Source: a bacterium (GTDB lineage: Bacteria; Patescibacteriota; Minisyncoccia; UBA6257; WO2-44-18). From it: DNA of 32,588 bases. A program made the position numbers and the translations under genes. The DNA lies in NCBI GenBank assembly GCA_030689595.1, contig JAUYHP010000008.1, forward strand, positions 1 through 32,588. Reading direction: 5' to 3'. The notes beneath the pieces were generated by a model. It was not told the DNA's origin. It saw nothing but the letters and a program-made list of their open reading frames with translations, and did not search any database. Of the stretch, positions 23,735 to 32,387 are shown in pieces. The number at the start of each line of letters is the position of its first letter. Positions within the stretch are counted from its first letter, which is position 1.

Positions 23735-25174
23735 ATGGCAAACGACAACGTAATTTTAAGATTCAACAATGTTAGCTTCGGTTTTGGATTTAACAAACCT
23801 ATTTTAAGTGAGGCTAGTTTTTCGCTTAGAAGGGGATCTAAGTTAGCTCTTATGGGTCAGAATGGAGCTGGCAAGAGTACGATGTTTCAGCTCATCATAA
23901 AGGCGCTTCAACCCGAAGAGGGGATGATCTCAACAGATAAAAAATTGAGCATTGCTATTTCTCGCCAGGTAATACCGTCGGATCAACTTGATATTACGGT
24001 GAGAGAATTCTTCGAGCTTGTTTTTGTTGAAAAGATTTACGATATCGATCCGAGAATCGAGAAAGTTTTGGAGGTGGTGAATTTAAAAGCTGATTTAGAG
24101 AAGAAAATAAGCTCTTTTTCTGGTGGTCAGCAGTCACGTTTATTATTTGCTACAGCACTGATTCAGAAGCCGGATCTTCAGCTTTTGGATGAGCCGACTA
24201 ATAATCTTGATCCTGAAGGATTAGCCCATTTGGCCAAATTTTTGAAAGACTATGATGGTACCTGTATCGTCATATCTCATGATTCGGAATTTTTAAATTC
24301 ATTTACAACGGGCGTATTATACCTCGATGTATTTACGCACCAAGTGGAGCAATATGTAGGGGATTACAATGATGTGGTCAAAGAAATCGCTGCGCGCATT
24401 GAAAGAGAGCGCATGAAAAACGTGCGTTTAGAAAAAGATATTGCCAACCGTAAAGAGCAGGCCGGCTTCTTTGCGCAAAAAGGCGGCCATATGCGTGATG
24501 TGGCGCGAAAGATGAGGGAGAAAATTGAAGAACTTGAGGAGGAAAAAGTTGGTGTTCGTCAGGAAGACAAAGCTATTCGCAAGTTTTTTGTTCCTTGCCA
24601 GGAAGACGTCGTCGGAGAGTTGCTCAATCTAAAATCTGTCTCGATAATGCGTGGCGGCAAGATTGCTAAAATGAAAGTAAGCATTTCTTTAAAACGAGGC
24701 GGCCATCTATTAATCTCTGGGCCAAATGGAATTGGTAAAACTACTCTTTTGGAGAACATAGCTAGCGGTGATTTTGCTGATGTGCGCGTTGGATATTATC
24801 GACAGGATTTTTCCACGCTGGACCCCAAAGAAACGGTTTATCGTTCACTTACGGATGTGGCATTAGATGGTACGTCGGAGCACATGCTTCGTTCGGTAGC
24901 GGCCGGATTTTTATTGGGGCCAGAAGCATTAAAAAGTACTATCGGTAGTTTGTCCGAGGGGCAGAAGGGCTTAGTGATGTTTGCTCGGCTGGTGCTTCAG
25001 AGGCCGGGCATACTAATCTTGGACGAGCCGACTAATCATATCAACTTCCGTCATTTGCCGGTTATTGCTGAAGCTTTAAATAAATATGAAGGGGCAATGA
25101 TCCTCGTAAGCCACGTGCCAGAATTTGTGAAAAAGATACGGATTGATGAAACTTTGGATCTTGGCAAAAAATAA
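23735..25174 (+). CDS. ABC-F family ATPase (duplicated ATP-binding cassette)
   Basis: Two Walker A motifs (GQNGAGKSTMF, GPNGIGKTTLL), signature FSGGQQSRLLFA and LSEGQKGLVMFA, Walker B LLDEPTNNLDP and ILDEPTNHINF; no TM. Confidence 0.95.
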   Translation: MANDNVILRFNNVSFGFGFNKPILSEASFSLRRGSKLALMGQNGAGKSTMFQLIIKALQPEEGMISTDKKLSIAISRQVIPSDQLDITVREFFELVFVEKIYDIDPRIEKVLEVVNLKADLEKKISSFSGGQQSRLLFATALIQKPDLQLLDEPTNNLDPEGLAHLAKFLKDYDGTCIVISHDSEFLNSFTTGVLYLDVFTHQVEQYVGDYNDVVKEIAARIERERMKNVRLEKDIANRKEQAGFFAQKGGHMRDVARKMREKIEELEEEKVGVRQEDKAIRKFFVPCQEDVVGELLNLKSVSIMRGGKIAKMKVSISLKRGGHLLISGPNGIGKTTLLENIASGDFADVRVGYYRQDFSTLDPKETVYRSLTDVALDGTSEHMLRSVAAGFLLGPEALKSTIGSLSEGQKGLVMFARLVLQRPGILILDEPTNHINFRHLPVIAEALNKYEGAMILVSHVPEFVKKIRIDETLDLGKK

Positions 25175-25206
25175 GACTCGACATTTTATAAGCTTGCGGC
25201 CTAATC

Positions 25207-25710
25207 ATGCAAATACCACGACGCAAATCAGAGGCGCTTAAAAAGAGGGACGAAGGCCCAGTCTATCTTACTGAAAATGGGCTCAGGCAGTTACAAGAAA
25301 GGCTAGCGCGCCTCAAAAAAGCATTGCCAAATTTTATTGTTGAGACACAAAGGACGGCCGCCTATGGTGATCGATCAGATAACGCCGAATATGGAGAAGC
25401 AAAATCAACTTTGCGTCGCACACATGGTCAGATTTTAAGCTTGGAAGATAGAATTAAGCGAGCGGTTGTGATTAGGCCGAGCAAAAACTTTTCAAGCAAG
25501 GTTCGGCTTAGCTCCACCGTTGTATTGGAGGTAGATGGGGTGCGCAAAATATTTCAAATACTCGGCCCGCACGAATCCGATCCAGCCAGAGGGCGCATTT
25601 CATATAAATCGCCACTTGGTGCTGCCCTGTTAGACCATAGAAAAGATGAGACGGTCATAATCAAAACCGCAACCGGACTCAAAAAATATCGTATCCTGGA
25701 GATACGATAG
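25207..25710 (+). CDS. GreA/GreB family transcription elongation factor
   Basis: YLTENGLRQLQERLARLKK, AYGDRSDNAEYGEAKSTLRRTHGQILSLEDRI, ARGRISYKSPLGAALLDHRKDETV. Confidence 0.93.
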   Translation: MQIPRRKSEALKKRDEGPVYLTENGLRQLQERLARLKKALPNFIVETQRTAAYGDRSDNAEYGEAKSTLRRTHGQILSLEDRIKRAVVIRPSKNFSSKVRLSSTVVLEVDGVRKIFQILGPHESDPARGRISYKSPLGAALLDHRKDETVIIKTATGLKKYRILEIR

Positions 25711-25765
25711 TGTTGTAGTTTGAACGTCTGAATATAATGCCGCCTCATATTATGAGGCGGTTTAT

Positions 25766-26539
25766 TTATTCAAGAAATATTATTAAGTACATAGCTAGAA
25801 CTCCTAGGCCCATGCCAGAGATTTGAGGGATAATGCTTTTTAGTTTTGTGTTTTTCTGTAGTTCTGGCACTAGGTCGGAGGCGGCTATATATATGAATAT
25901 ACCTGCGGCAAAAGCTAGCGTGCTTTGCATTATAGAATCTGGCAATGAGCCAGATAACACAACGATAAGGGCCCCTGCCACTGCTGCTAGCGCTGATACG
26001 AAATTATATAACAATGCCTTGGCCTTACTGTAGCCAGAATAGATTAATACGCCAAAATCCCCGATTTCTTGTGGTATTTCGTGCAAGACAACAGCGATTG
26101 TAGTAGCGATACCAACTTCTACGCTAATGAGATAGCTAGCTGCGATAATTACTCCATCGATGAGATTGTGTAATGCGTCGGAAATTAAAAGTAATTTACC
26201 CAAATGTTGTTTTGAGCCAGCCTGTTGTTCCTCGTTTAGCGCGTGATTATCTTCGTGAGTGTGATGATGATGCCAGCGCAAGATTCTTTCTAGCAAAAAG
26301 AAGGCTACTATGCCGGCAATAACCATGAAAGACATCAACGGTGGGTTAGCAGATTCCTCGAGAACTTCTGGTATTAAATGAAATAGCGCATCACCCAATA
26401 GGGCGCCCACCGCCATTGGCACTAAAAAAGCAAGCGTTTTGTTTAGAGCTTCTTTTCTAAAGGAAATACTCAAAACACCCACCAACGAAACTAGGCTTAC
26501 GACGATTACGCTGCCGAAGATATAGAGGGTTATGCTCAT
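25766..26539 (-). CDS. ZIP family metal transporter
   Basis: Multi-TM; LGDALFHLIPE, His-rich loop RWHHHHTHEDNH, SDALHNLIDGVIIAAS, LHEIPQEIGDFGVL. Confidence 0.93.
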   Translation of the reverse strand: MSITLYIFGSVIVVSLVSLVGVLSISFRKEALNKTLAFLVPMAVGALLGDALFHLIPEVLEESANPPLMSFMVIAGIVAFFLLERILRWHHHHTHEDNHALNEEQQAGSKQHLGKLLLISDALHNLIDGVIIAASYLISVEVGIATTIAVVLHEIPQEIGDFGVLIYSGYSKAKALLYNFVSALAAVAGALIVVLSGSLPDSIMQSTLAFAAGIFIYIAASDLVPELQKNTKLKSIIPQISGMGLGVLAMYLIIFLE

Positions 26540-26635
26540 GTTTTATCTACGAAGTATTTATTGATTAAGCTTACTACATATTATGAATAGTGTCTTGTCT
26601 CATATAAGTTGAGGTAATGATAAAACATTGTAAAA

Positions 26636-26657
26636 AATCGACTCCGAAGAGTCGATT
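26636..26657 (-). terminator. Terminator downstream of the cytochrome gene
   Basis: Minus strand AATCGACTC-TTCG-GAGTCGATT followed by a T-run (UUCG tetraloop). Confidence 0.8.
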
Positions 26658-26669
26658 AATGTTTTTCAT

Positions 26670-27581
26670 TCAATCTGATTTCGATTGGGCTGGTAACAGC
26701 CAGGCAACCATCTTATTGCAGTCATTATCAATGGGCCCAAGATATGGGCTACTTGCGCCGTCATCGTGCCCCAGCCATTCGGCGCCGTCACCGTCGAATG
26801 CTTTGCCGCAATGTATTAGAGCGATTGGATCGCTTTCAGCATGCCCAAATTTGCGCACAAAGGTATTGAGCGTGGACGTAAGATCGCTGAAGCACCTGCG
26901 CATATCGGCCAAGCTTTCTGAGGTTGAAAGTCTGGTTGCGCCTTTTACGAGCTCAGCTGACACTTCCGCCCAACTTGCTAGGACGGGCTCTGTCAGATCA
27001 TCGGTTGTTTCATCGCTGGCGTCATTGGCAGCAGTTGCTAGGCTCCTAGCCGCGCATTGTGCGTTGTCGGTTGCCTCGCGCGATAAAGCATTGGAAACGT
27101 TGAAATAGGCTTCAAGGATCCCGGAAACATGTGCGCGCATATGTTCTGGGGTGTCAAATTCTGGAGTAATTATTTCGATTGTGTTTTCTCGTGGAGCAAG
27201 CGCGCGAACGAAATTAACGACGTGCCATCTTTGCTCATCAGTAAGAATTGAACGAAATGATGGCATAGGCGTTCGGCCAGTGGTAATTTTCCAAAAAAGT
27301 CCACCATCTGTTTGATCCAAAAGAGATTTATCAGTTAAATCGCCGGGTTTCTTTTCTAAATCTTTGGCCGCTGGGCCGTCACCTCGGCCTTTTTCGCCGT
27401 GGCAAGACATACACTCTTTCATGAAGGCAGAGCGTCCATTGGAAATAGATTCTGCTGTAGCTTCGATTGGATTTTTCTTTCTTGCGTGACGCTTCGGCGC
27501 TTTCCACGCCTCATCGTCACTAGCTAAAGCAAGCGCAGAAACTATTAGCAGAAACAATAAGGACAATCTGAACAATCGCAT
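26670..27581 (-). CDS. Secreted c-type cytochrome with C-terminal DUF3347-like domain
   Basis: Signal peptide; ECMSCHGEKGRGDGPAAKDL (CxxCH), distal TPMPSF Met ligand context; C-terminal ALIHCGKAFDGDGAEWLGHDDGASSPYLG resembles DUF3347. SD GGAGG upstream. Confidence 0.88.
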   Translation of the reverse strand: MRLFRLSLLFLLIVSALALASDDEAWKAPKRHARKKNPIEATAESISNGRSAFMKECMSCHGEKGRGDGPAAKDLEKKPGDLTDKSLLDQTDGGLFWKITTGRTPMPSFRSILTDEQRWHVVNFVRALAPRENTIEIITPEFDTPEHMRAHVSGILEAYFNVSNALSREATDNAQCAARSLATAANDASDETTDDLTEPVLASWAEVSAELVKGATRLSTSESLADMRRCFSDLTSTLNTFVRKFGHAESDPIALIHCGKAFDGDGAEWLGHDDGASSPYLGPIDNDCNKMVAWLLPAQSKSD

Positions 27582-27685
27582 GAGCCACCTCCATAATAGT
27601 TTTTAAGGTCCCAGCGTCATGATAATACTGTGGCGGATGAGTGTCAATTATTTTCAAAATATATAATTTATGGTAGTATTCATAT

Positions 27686-28306
27686 ATGGATTCTGACAAA
27701 AAACCTTATCAATTTAAAAAAGATGCGCGAGAGGCAAAGAAAGATATTGAGCGGCGCGCCCAACAGGGGCAACGTTTCAAGTCCAGGTCTAAAGGTTATT
27801 TGGCTATTTTTATAATTATCATTATTGTTGTTTATGGTGTTTATCTTATAGTGCGAGCATTTGCGCCGAAGGGAGAAGATTTTAGCCAAGCTTTTTCCAT
27901 AATAGGGGACGATCATATCGCGGCCGGCAGTCAGTTGCCAGAATATAACTCAAACCCGCCGACATCGGGGTCGCACTACGGGCAGACCGCTCGTTCAGGT
28001 TTTCGCGATGAAGAGATTTCCGACCAGAATATCATTCACAACCTAGAGCATGGTGATATCTGGATAGCTTATCATCCGAGCATAGATGATGAAATCAAAG
28101 AAGAATTAAAACAATTCGCCGCTGCGAAAGTCATTATTACACCGCGAGAAGCAAACGAAACCGCTATCGCGATTGCCGCCTGGGGCCGCCTCGATACATT
28201 TAATATAGAAAACGATACTTTGCCAATAGAGCGCATCACCGATTTTATCAGACGATACACCAACCAAGGCCCAGAGCGTGTTACTGGAGCTAGCAGGGGG
28301 ATATAA
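27686..28306 (+). CDS. DUF3105 domain membrane protein
   Basis: N-terminal TM; YNSNPPTSGSHYG...IIHNLEHGDIWIAYHP...VIITPRE. Confidence 0.9.
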   Translation: MDSDKKPYQFKKDAREAKKDIERRAQQGQRFKSRSKGYLAIFIIIIIVVYGVYLIVRAFAPKGEDFSQAFSIIGDDHIAAGSQLPEYNSNPPTSGSHYGQTARSGFRDEEISDQNIIHNLEHGDIWIAYHPSIDDEIKEELKQFAAAKVIITPREANETAIAIAAWGRLDTFNIENDTLPIERITDFIRRYTNQGPERVTGASRGI

Positions 28307-28360
28307 AGTTTTTAAAATTCACCGATGTTAAGCCGGGGGCCTTGTTTATTATTTCTAATT

Positions 28361-28387
28361 GCTGTCGACCAGAGTCGGCAGTTTTTT
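28361..28387 (+). terminator. Terminator after the DUF3105 gene
   Basis: CTGTCGAC-caga-GTCGGCAG (one G:U) followed by TTTTTT. Confidence 0.65.
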
Positions 28388-28390
28388 ATT

Positions 28391-28419
28391 TTGACTAAGT
28401 AGAAATGATCAGCTATGCT
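28391..28419 (+). promoter_or_regulatory. Sigma70-type promoter
   Basis: TTGACT, 17 bp, TATGCT. Confidence 0.6.
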
Positions 28420-28468
28420 GGCATCAGTAGTTTTTATTTTTATAAATCCTAGTAGAGGAGGCACTAAT

Positions 28469-28789
28469 ATGTTTCTAGTGGTGAGCATTCAAAATGCGCG
28501 CGATAGCACTATACCAGTAGTCACGCCTAGATTCATTTCAAAAAATTTTGGCGAATGTCTAAAGGCGTCGCGCCGAGTGCGGCTTACGCCAGAAGAAGTT
28601 CCGTTTGTCAGCCAGGTAGTGATTTATGAGCTGGAAGAAGAAAAAGAGCATAGCCTTAGAGAGTTGGTAGTAAGACTTAACGATAAGCAAAAGCCGATAA
28701 TGGTGTTTCTATCTTCTAAGGATGATTTAGGCAACTGGCATGAACAATTTTATGGTCGATTTTTTATTGAAACCAAGTCGGTAGAATAA
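28469..28789 (+). CDS. Hypothetical protein
   Basis: Start MFLVVSIQ at 28469 preceded by AGAGGAGG SD; the ORF-track start 28415 lies in the promoter -10. Confidence 0.65.
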   Translation: MFLVVSIQNARDSTIPVVTPRFISKNFGECLKASRRVRLTPEEVPFVSQVVIYELEEEKEHSLRELVVRLNDKQKPIMVFLSSKDDLGNWHEQFYGRFFIETKSVE

Positions 28790-28800
28790 TTTATAAAAGC

Positions 28801-28819
28801 ACCCCGCCTAAGGCGGGGT
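28801..28819 (+). terminator. Rho-independent terminator
   Basis: ACCCCGCC-TAA-GGCGGGGT followed by T-rich sequence. Confidence 0.75.
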
Positions 28820-28898
28820 TTATTTAAAATATTTTCATATCAGAACGGGTTTTTTCAAAAATAATTTTATTTATTTCCGGATTTGACCGGTAGATAAA

Positions 28899-28923
28899 AA
28901 ATCCGACTGGTTAAGTCGGATTT
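28899..28923 (-). terminator. Terminator of the minus-strand zinc-ribbon gene
   Basis: AAATCCGACT-ggtta-AGTCGGATTT with T-run on the minus strand. Confidence 0.75.
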
Positions 28924-29243
28924 ACTAATTTGAATTTGTCACGATGATAGCTAGCAGTTTTTATATAAAGGTTCATAACTTCTTCCAGATATTTTATAGA
29001 ATCTTGATATATTTGACTGTATGAGAACCCCCAGCCACCCTTTTTGCCGTAATCTCCCCAGCGAGTAATAGTCTGCTGAATCAATCTTTTGTCATAAGAA
29101 CATAAGCGGCATGGACCACAGAGGAAATAGGGCAAATCTAATCGTACCATGGCATATTTCCGAGAGCCCATTGTTAGATTGACCACTTTGTTACTATCAC
29201 ATTTAGGACACCGGAAATCATCCGGCCAGATATCCTTTGCCAT
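28911..29243 (-). CDS. Hypothetical zinc-ribbon protein
   Basis: MAKDIWPDDFRCPKCDSNKVVNL...FLCGPCRLCSYDK. GGAGG SD directly upstream of 29243. Confidence 0.7.
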   Translation of the reverse strand: MAKDIWPDDFRCPKCDSNKVVNLTMGSRKYAMVRLDLPYFLCGPCRLCSYDKRLIQQTITRWGDYGKKGGWGFSYSQIYQDSIKYLEEVMNLYIKTASYHRDKFKLVNPT

Positions 29244-29335
29244 TTGTTGCCTCCGCGGAAATAGAACCGACTTCATGGTATCGTAAAGAAATTGAATTGT
29301 CAATATGACGACAAAGTACTAATATTACTATGTAA

Positions 29336-30118
29336 ATGACCAAGCTTTTTAAATCAGCCGAGCTCAAAAGAATATTATGGACCGGTCTGCTTTTGGTGTT
29401 ATTTCTTGTTGTCGCCGCGATTAGTCAATTTGTTTATAACAGCTTAGATAATGGCGCCAGCAGGTTTAAGTCAAAATTTGCCTGTGAAAATGATAAATTA
29501 GTTAAAAGCCGAGGTTATGTATATATTCATGGGTTGGGCGATGACGGTCCGGGGCCGATCAATAGCATCATTAATTTAACAAGAGGCGACACTAAGGTGG
29601 CCGGCTTCTTGGATTTTGATTATAACGAGAAGCTTGCGCTTAATGAAATTGGCGCCGATTTTGTATCCAAGTTCAATACATTTGCTACTCGGGGCTTTGA
29701 TGAGATTGTTGTTTTTGGTATTAGTGCCGGCGGGATTGTCGCTTCGTATTCAGCTCATCAATTGATAAGCGATGGGATCATAGAAATTCACACGACCGCT
29801 GCGCCGTTAAATGGTTACAAGCTTGGTATTTTTTCACAGCGAGTGGCAAAAGATTTTAAGGGTCTTATTCGGGACATTGGCTTAGGCCTCGAGCCCTATT
29901 TGATGCCGAGAAACAATGTGCGAATATATCACCACAAGACTGTTGAGGATGAATTTTTAAGATTTTGGTGTGGTAGTTATGCTATTTTTTGCAATCCCAG
30001 AGCCATACAAGACAACAACGTACCAGGCAGCAAAGAGTTTTATTACCCCGAAGATAGCCACAGATCAATCGTGGCTACAGTAGCCAAGAAGATAATCGCC
30101 TGTCGTGATGAGATTTAA
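29336..30118 (+). CDS. Membrane-anchored alpha/beta hydrolase-like protein
   Basis: N-terminal TM; YIHGLGDDGPGP; nucleophile elbow VFGISAGGIVASY (GxSxG); late EDSHRSIV His candidate. Confidence 0.75.
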   Translation: MTKLFKSAELKRILWTGLLLVLFLVVAAISQFVYNSLDNGASRFKSKFACENDKLVKSRGYVYIHGLGDDGPGPINSIINLTRGDTKVAGFLDFDYNEKLALNEIGADFVSKFNTFATRGFDEIVVFGISAGGIVASYSAHQLISDGIIEIHTTAAPLNGYKLGIFSQRVAKDFKGLIRDIGLGLEPYLMPRNNVRIYHHKTVEDEFLRFWCGSYAIFCNPRAIQDNNVPGSKEFYYPEDSHRSIVATVAKKIIACRDEI

Positions 30119-30346
30119 TATAGGGAGCGTGATGCGATTTTATTAGGTCGTAAATCTAACGTTCCCGATGTTGTTAGCGTCATGCCGGCTGTGATTGTGC
30201 CTGGTAGTGTTTCCTATGAGGGCGAAACATTCAGGCCGACAACTTTGGGTGGGGCCGTAGAGTTCATGGTTAATGCGTTTAATATAGATACTGCAGACGG
30301 AACTTTGTCTTTCCAGTTTCGGCAGCGATTTGGAGAGCAATATTAA
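30119..30346 (+). pseudogene. Coding-like segment, unlisted; ATG-initiated version is 54 aa (30182-30346)
   Basis: Open frame YRERDAILLGRKSNVPDVVSVMPAVIVPGSVSYEGETFRPTTLGGAVEFMVNAFNIDTADGTLSFQFRQRFGEQY*, in frame with the upstream gene after its stop. Confidence 0.5.
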
Positions 30347-30347
30347 A

Positions 30348-30373
30348 AACGCCGCCAAATATTTGGCGGCGTT
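30348..30373. terminator. Bidirectional terminator
   Basis: AACGCCGCCAAATATTTGGCGGCGTT, 26-bp perfect palindrome. Confidence 0.85.
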
Positions 30374-30377
30374 GTTA

Positions 30378-31166
30378 TTATTTAGAACTTTCGGATGGGG
30401 GCAGAACACGATGGGGCTGGCATTGTTTTTGCCAGTCAGATATTTTTTGTTGCCACTCATCGAGCTGTTCATCGCTGGCAACACAAATTGTTGCGGCATC
30501 AGCATCTATAAATTGAGTCAGAATATTATTATTTCTTTCGATCATCACATGAGCTAGACCGTAATCAATTACCAAACGAATTTCATCATTGCTTTGCTCG
30601 TTGGCGAGCTCGCTCCCCATTTTAATTATTTCAATCTTATCAACGCCAACTCTAACTTGAGTGATGCAATCAATAAAATTATGTTCCTCTTCGCCAAAGT
30701 TTTTATTAACAATACTTGTGTCGATAATTATTCGCCCACCGTGGTTATTTTGGTAAAATAACTCAGCTTTTTTAATCAGCCCTTTGGCTGTTAGGGATTT
30801 AGCCGCGTCAGCTAAGTATTTTTCCCATTTGCTCAAGTCGTGTTCGGTTGGGACGCGCAGGACGGCGCTTTTAGCCGGGCTGGCGTGGGGTGAGCAAAAT
30901 ACAACACTCAAAGACGTATAATGCTTCTTATCAGAGCGTAGTTCTAGTGTGATTTTTTCTGGTGGCACCCAGGCAGTCCGCAATTCTTTTTCGTGGTACC
31001 AAACATCAAATACCAGCCAAACTTGGTTTAAGTTTCTTTCGAGCCCTTGATAACTATAAATTGGCAAATCTTGCAAGTATTCTTCGCTCGTCTTACTTTG
31101 AGCCGACACTGTGATTGTAAAATTTAAAAAGCCCACCAATGCCACCACTGTTGCGAATCGACGCAC
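30378..31166 (-). CDS. Secreted hypothetical protein
   Basis: GTG start at 31166 (VRRFATVVALVGFLNFTITVSAQS signal peptide), preceded by GGAGGTGGCC. The ORF-track ATG at 31178 is part of the SD region. Confidence 0.7.
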   Translation of the reverse strand: MRRFATVVALVGFLNFTITVSAQSKTSEEYLQDLPIYSYQGLERNLNQVWLVFDVWYHEKELRTAWVPPEKITLELRSDKKHYTSLSVVFCSPHASPAKSAVLRVPTEHDLSKWEKYLADAAKSLTAKGLIKKAELFYQNNHGGRIIIDTSIVNKNFGEEEHNFIDCITQVRVGVDKIEIIKMGSELANEQSNDEIRLVIDYGLAHVMIERNNNILTQFIDADAATICVASDEQLDEWQQKISDWQKQCQPHRVLPPSESSK

Positions 31167-31244
31167 GGCCACCTCCATTTAATATGGTTTACAAGATGCT
31201 ACGCAAAATATTAACAAAAGTCACGCGACTATACAACCAAGTTT

Positions 31245-31718
31245 TTAGTCGATGATAATTAGCTTGAATGACCACGACTTTGACTGGAAATATTTGAAAT
31301 AAGAAGCCCAGCGTAGAGGGTTGAGCCGATGGACAAAAATCTTCGCTAGAGTTCTGGTGGGTAGTGAAAACAATCGATCGTTATGACCGCCATATTCCTT
31401 GGCGATGTGCTCTATGGCACTATGTTTAGTAAATAGAAATGCCTTATTTATACCGGCGTGTTTTATCGACTTTTCTAGGGCGACAATTAATTTACGAGCA
31501 TGTCCTGAATTTCGTAATTCAGGACATACATACAAGGTGTGTATTTCCGCTAGGTCGCCGTGCCGAGTCCAAAAACCGCAAGCTACCAGCTCTTGGTCAT
31601 TTTCTATAATGATCGCCCGTTTATCATTTATAGCCCGTTGAATCTCTTTTGGGAAATAATATAACAAACCAGGCTCTCGTCCAGAAATAGCTGAAATTAT
31701 ATGGGCCGCAGACTTCAT
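31245..31718 (-). CDS. GNAT family N-acetyltransferase
   Basis: AEIHTLYVCPELRNSGHARKLIVALEKSIKHAGINKAFLFT (acetyl-CoA binding motif A). Confidence 0.85.
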   Translation of the reverse strand: MKSAAHIISAISGREPGLLYYFPKEIQRAINDKRAIIIENDQELVACGFWTRHGDLAEIHTLYVCPELRNSGHARKLIVALEKSIKHAGINKAFLFTKHSAIEHIAKEYGGHNDRLFSLPTRTLAKIFVHRLNPLRWASYFKYFQSKSWSFKLIIID

Positions 31719-31801
31719 ATATAAACAGTGTAGCAGAATTTATTCTCTTGATATCTCGCGAATAACTTATTGGGTGCGTCGATGAGCAGAAGAGTAGGGG
31801 G

Positions 31802-31830
31802 TTGACTTTTTGTTTGTAATAGTATAGAAT
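31802..31830 (+). promoter_or_regulatory. Sigma70-type promoter of acidic microprotein module 1
   Basis: TTGACT, 17 bp, TAGAAT. Confidence 0.75.
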
Positions 31831-31876
31831 ACTACTTCAAAGGTCGCGGACTGCAAAATGAACCAAATGAATTATT

Positions 31877-32035
31877 ATGGACGAGCAAACACAAGATCAG
31901 AGTCAGAATGATGACTCTCAAGTTTCGGAAGGAACTACGCCAGCTACTCCTGAAGCTACTCCAGAAACTGGAGCTTCAGAAGGAGCAACTGAGGAAGCTG
32001 CCGGTGGCACTCCAGAAGGAGAGTCCGCTGCATAG
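31877..32035 (+). CDS. Acidic low-complexity microprotein 1 (52 aa)
   Basis: MDEQTQDQSQNDDSQVSEGTTPATPEATPETGASEGATEEAAGGTPEGESAA. Confidence 0.6.
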   Translation: MDEQTQDQSQNDDSQVSEGTTPATPEATPETGASEGATEEAAGGTPEGESAA

Positions 32036-32060
32036 CAACTTATAAATCTTCAGGATATAC

Positions 32061-32095
32061 ATCAAAACCTCCTGCTTAGCGCAGGAGGTTTTGAT
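32061..32095 (+). terminator. Terminator of module 1
   Basis: ATCAAAACCTCCTGC-ttagc-GCAGGAGGTTTTGAT, 15-bp perfect stem. Confidence 0.85.
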
Positions 32096-32184
32096 ATCAA
32101 TCTGGGGATATTGCCTTTTTTATACCTCTGTGTACTATTAAATGAACATTAAAAGGTCGAGGTTTATATATACACTAAACTATT

Positions 32185-32271
32185 ATGGACGAAGAAAAGG
32201 ACTTAGAAACCACCGAAGAAAAGACTTCAGACGATTCTGATGACACTTCAGAGGAGGCCGCCGTTGAATAG
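32185..32271 (+). CDS. Acidic microprotein 2 (28 aa)
   Basis: MDEEKDLETTEEKTSDDSDDTSEEAAVE, same TATTATGGACGA start context as module 1. Confidence 0.55.
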   Translation: MDEEKDLETTEEKTSDDSDDTSEEAAVE

Positions 32272-32295
32272 TGGCTTAGTTTCTTGTGAATATTA

Positions 32296-32329
32296 ATCAA
32301 AATCCACCCCCAAAGGGGTGGATTTTGAT
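32296..32329 (+). terminator. Terminator of module 2
   Basis: ATCAAAATCCACCCC-caaa-GGGGTGGATTTTGAT, 15-bp perfect stem. Confidence 0.85.
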
Positions 32330-32387
32330 ATCGGTAGCCTAAACACGCACATATTTTTATTTGTCTTAATTGTGATATAATGAGCTA

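Noticed and set aside
26617-27108. 163-aa plus-strand ORF opposite the cytochrome gene
   Set aside because: Antisense to a well-supported CxxCH cytochrome/DUF3347-like ORF; Ser/Ala-rich composition with no motif.
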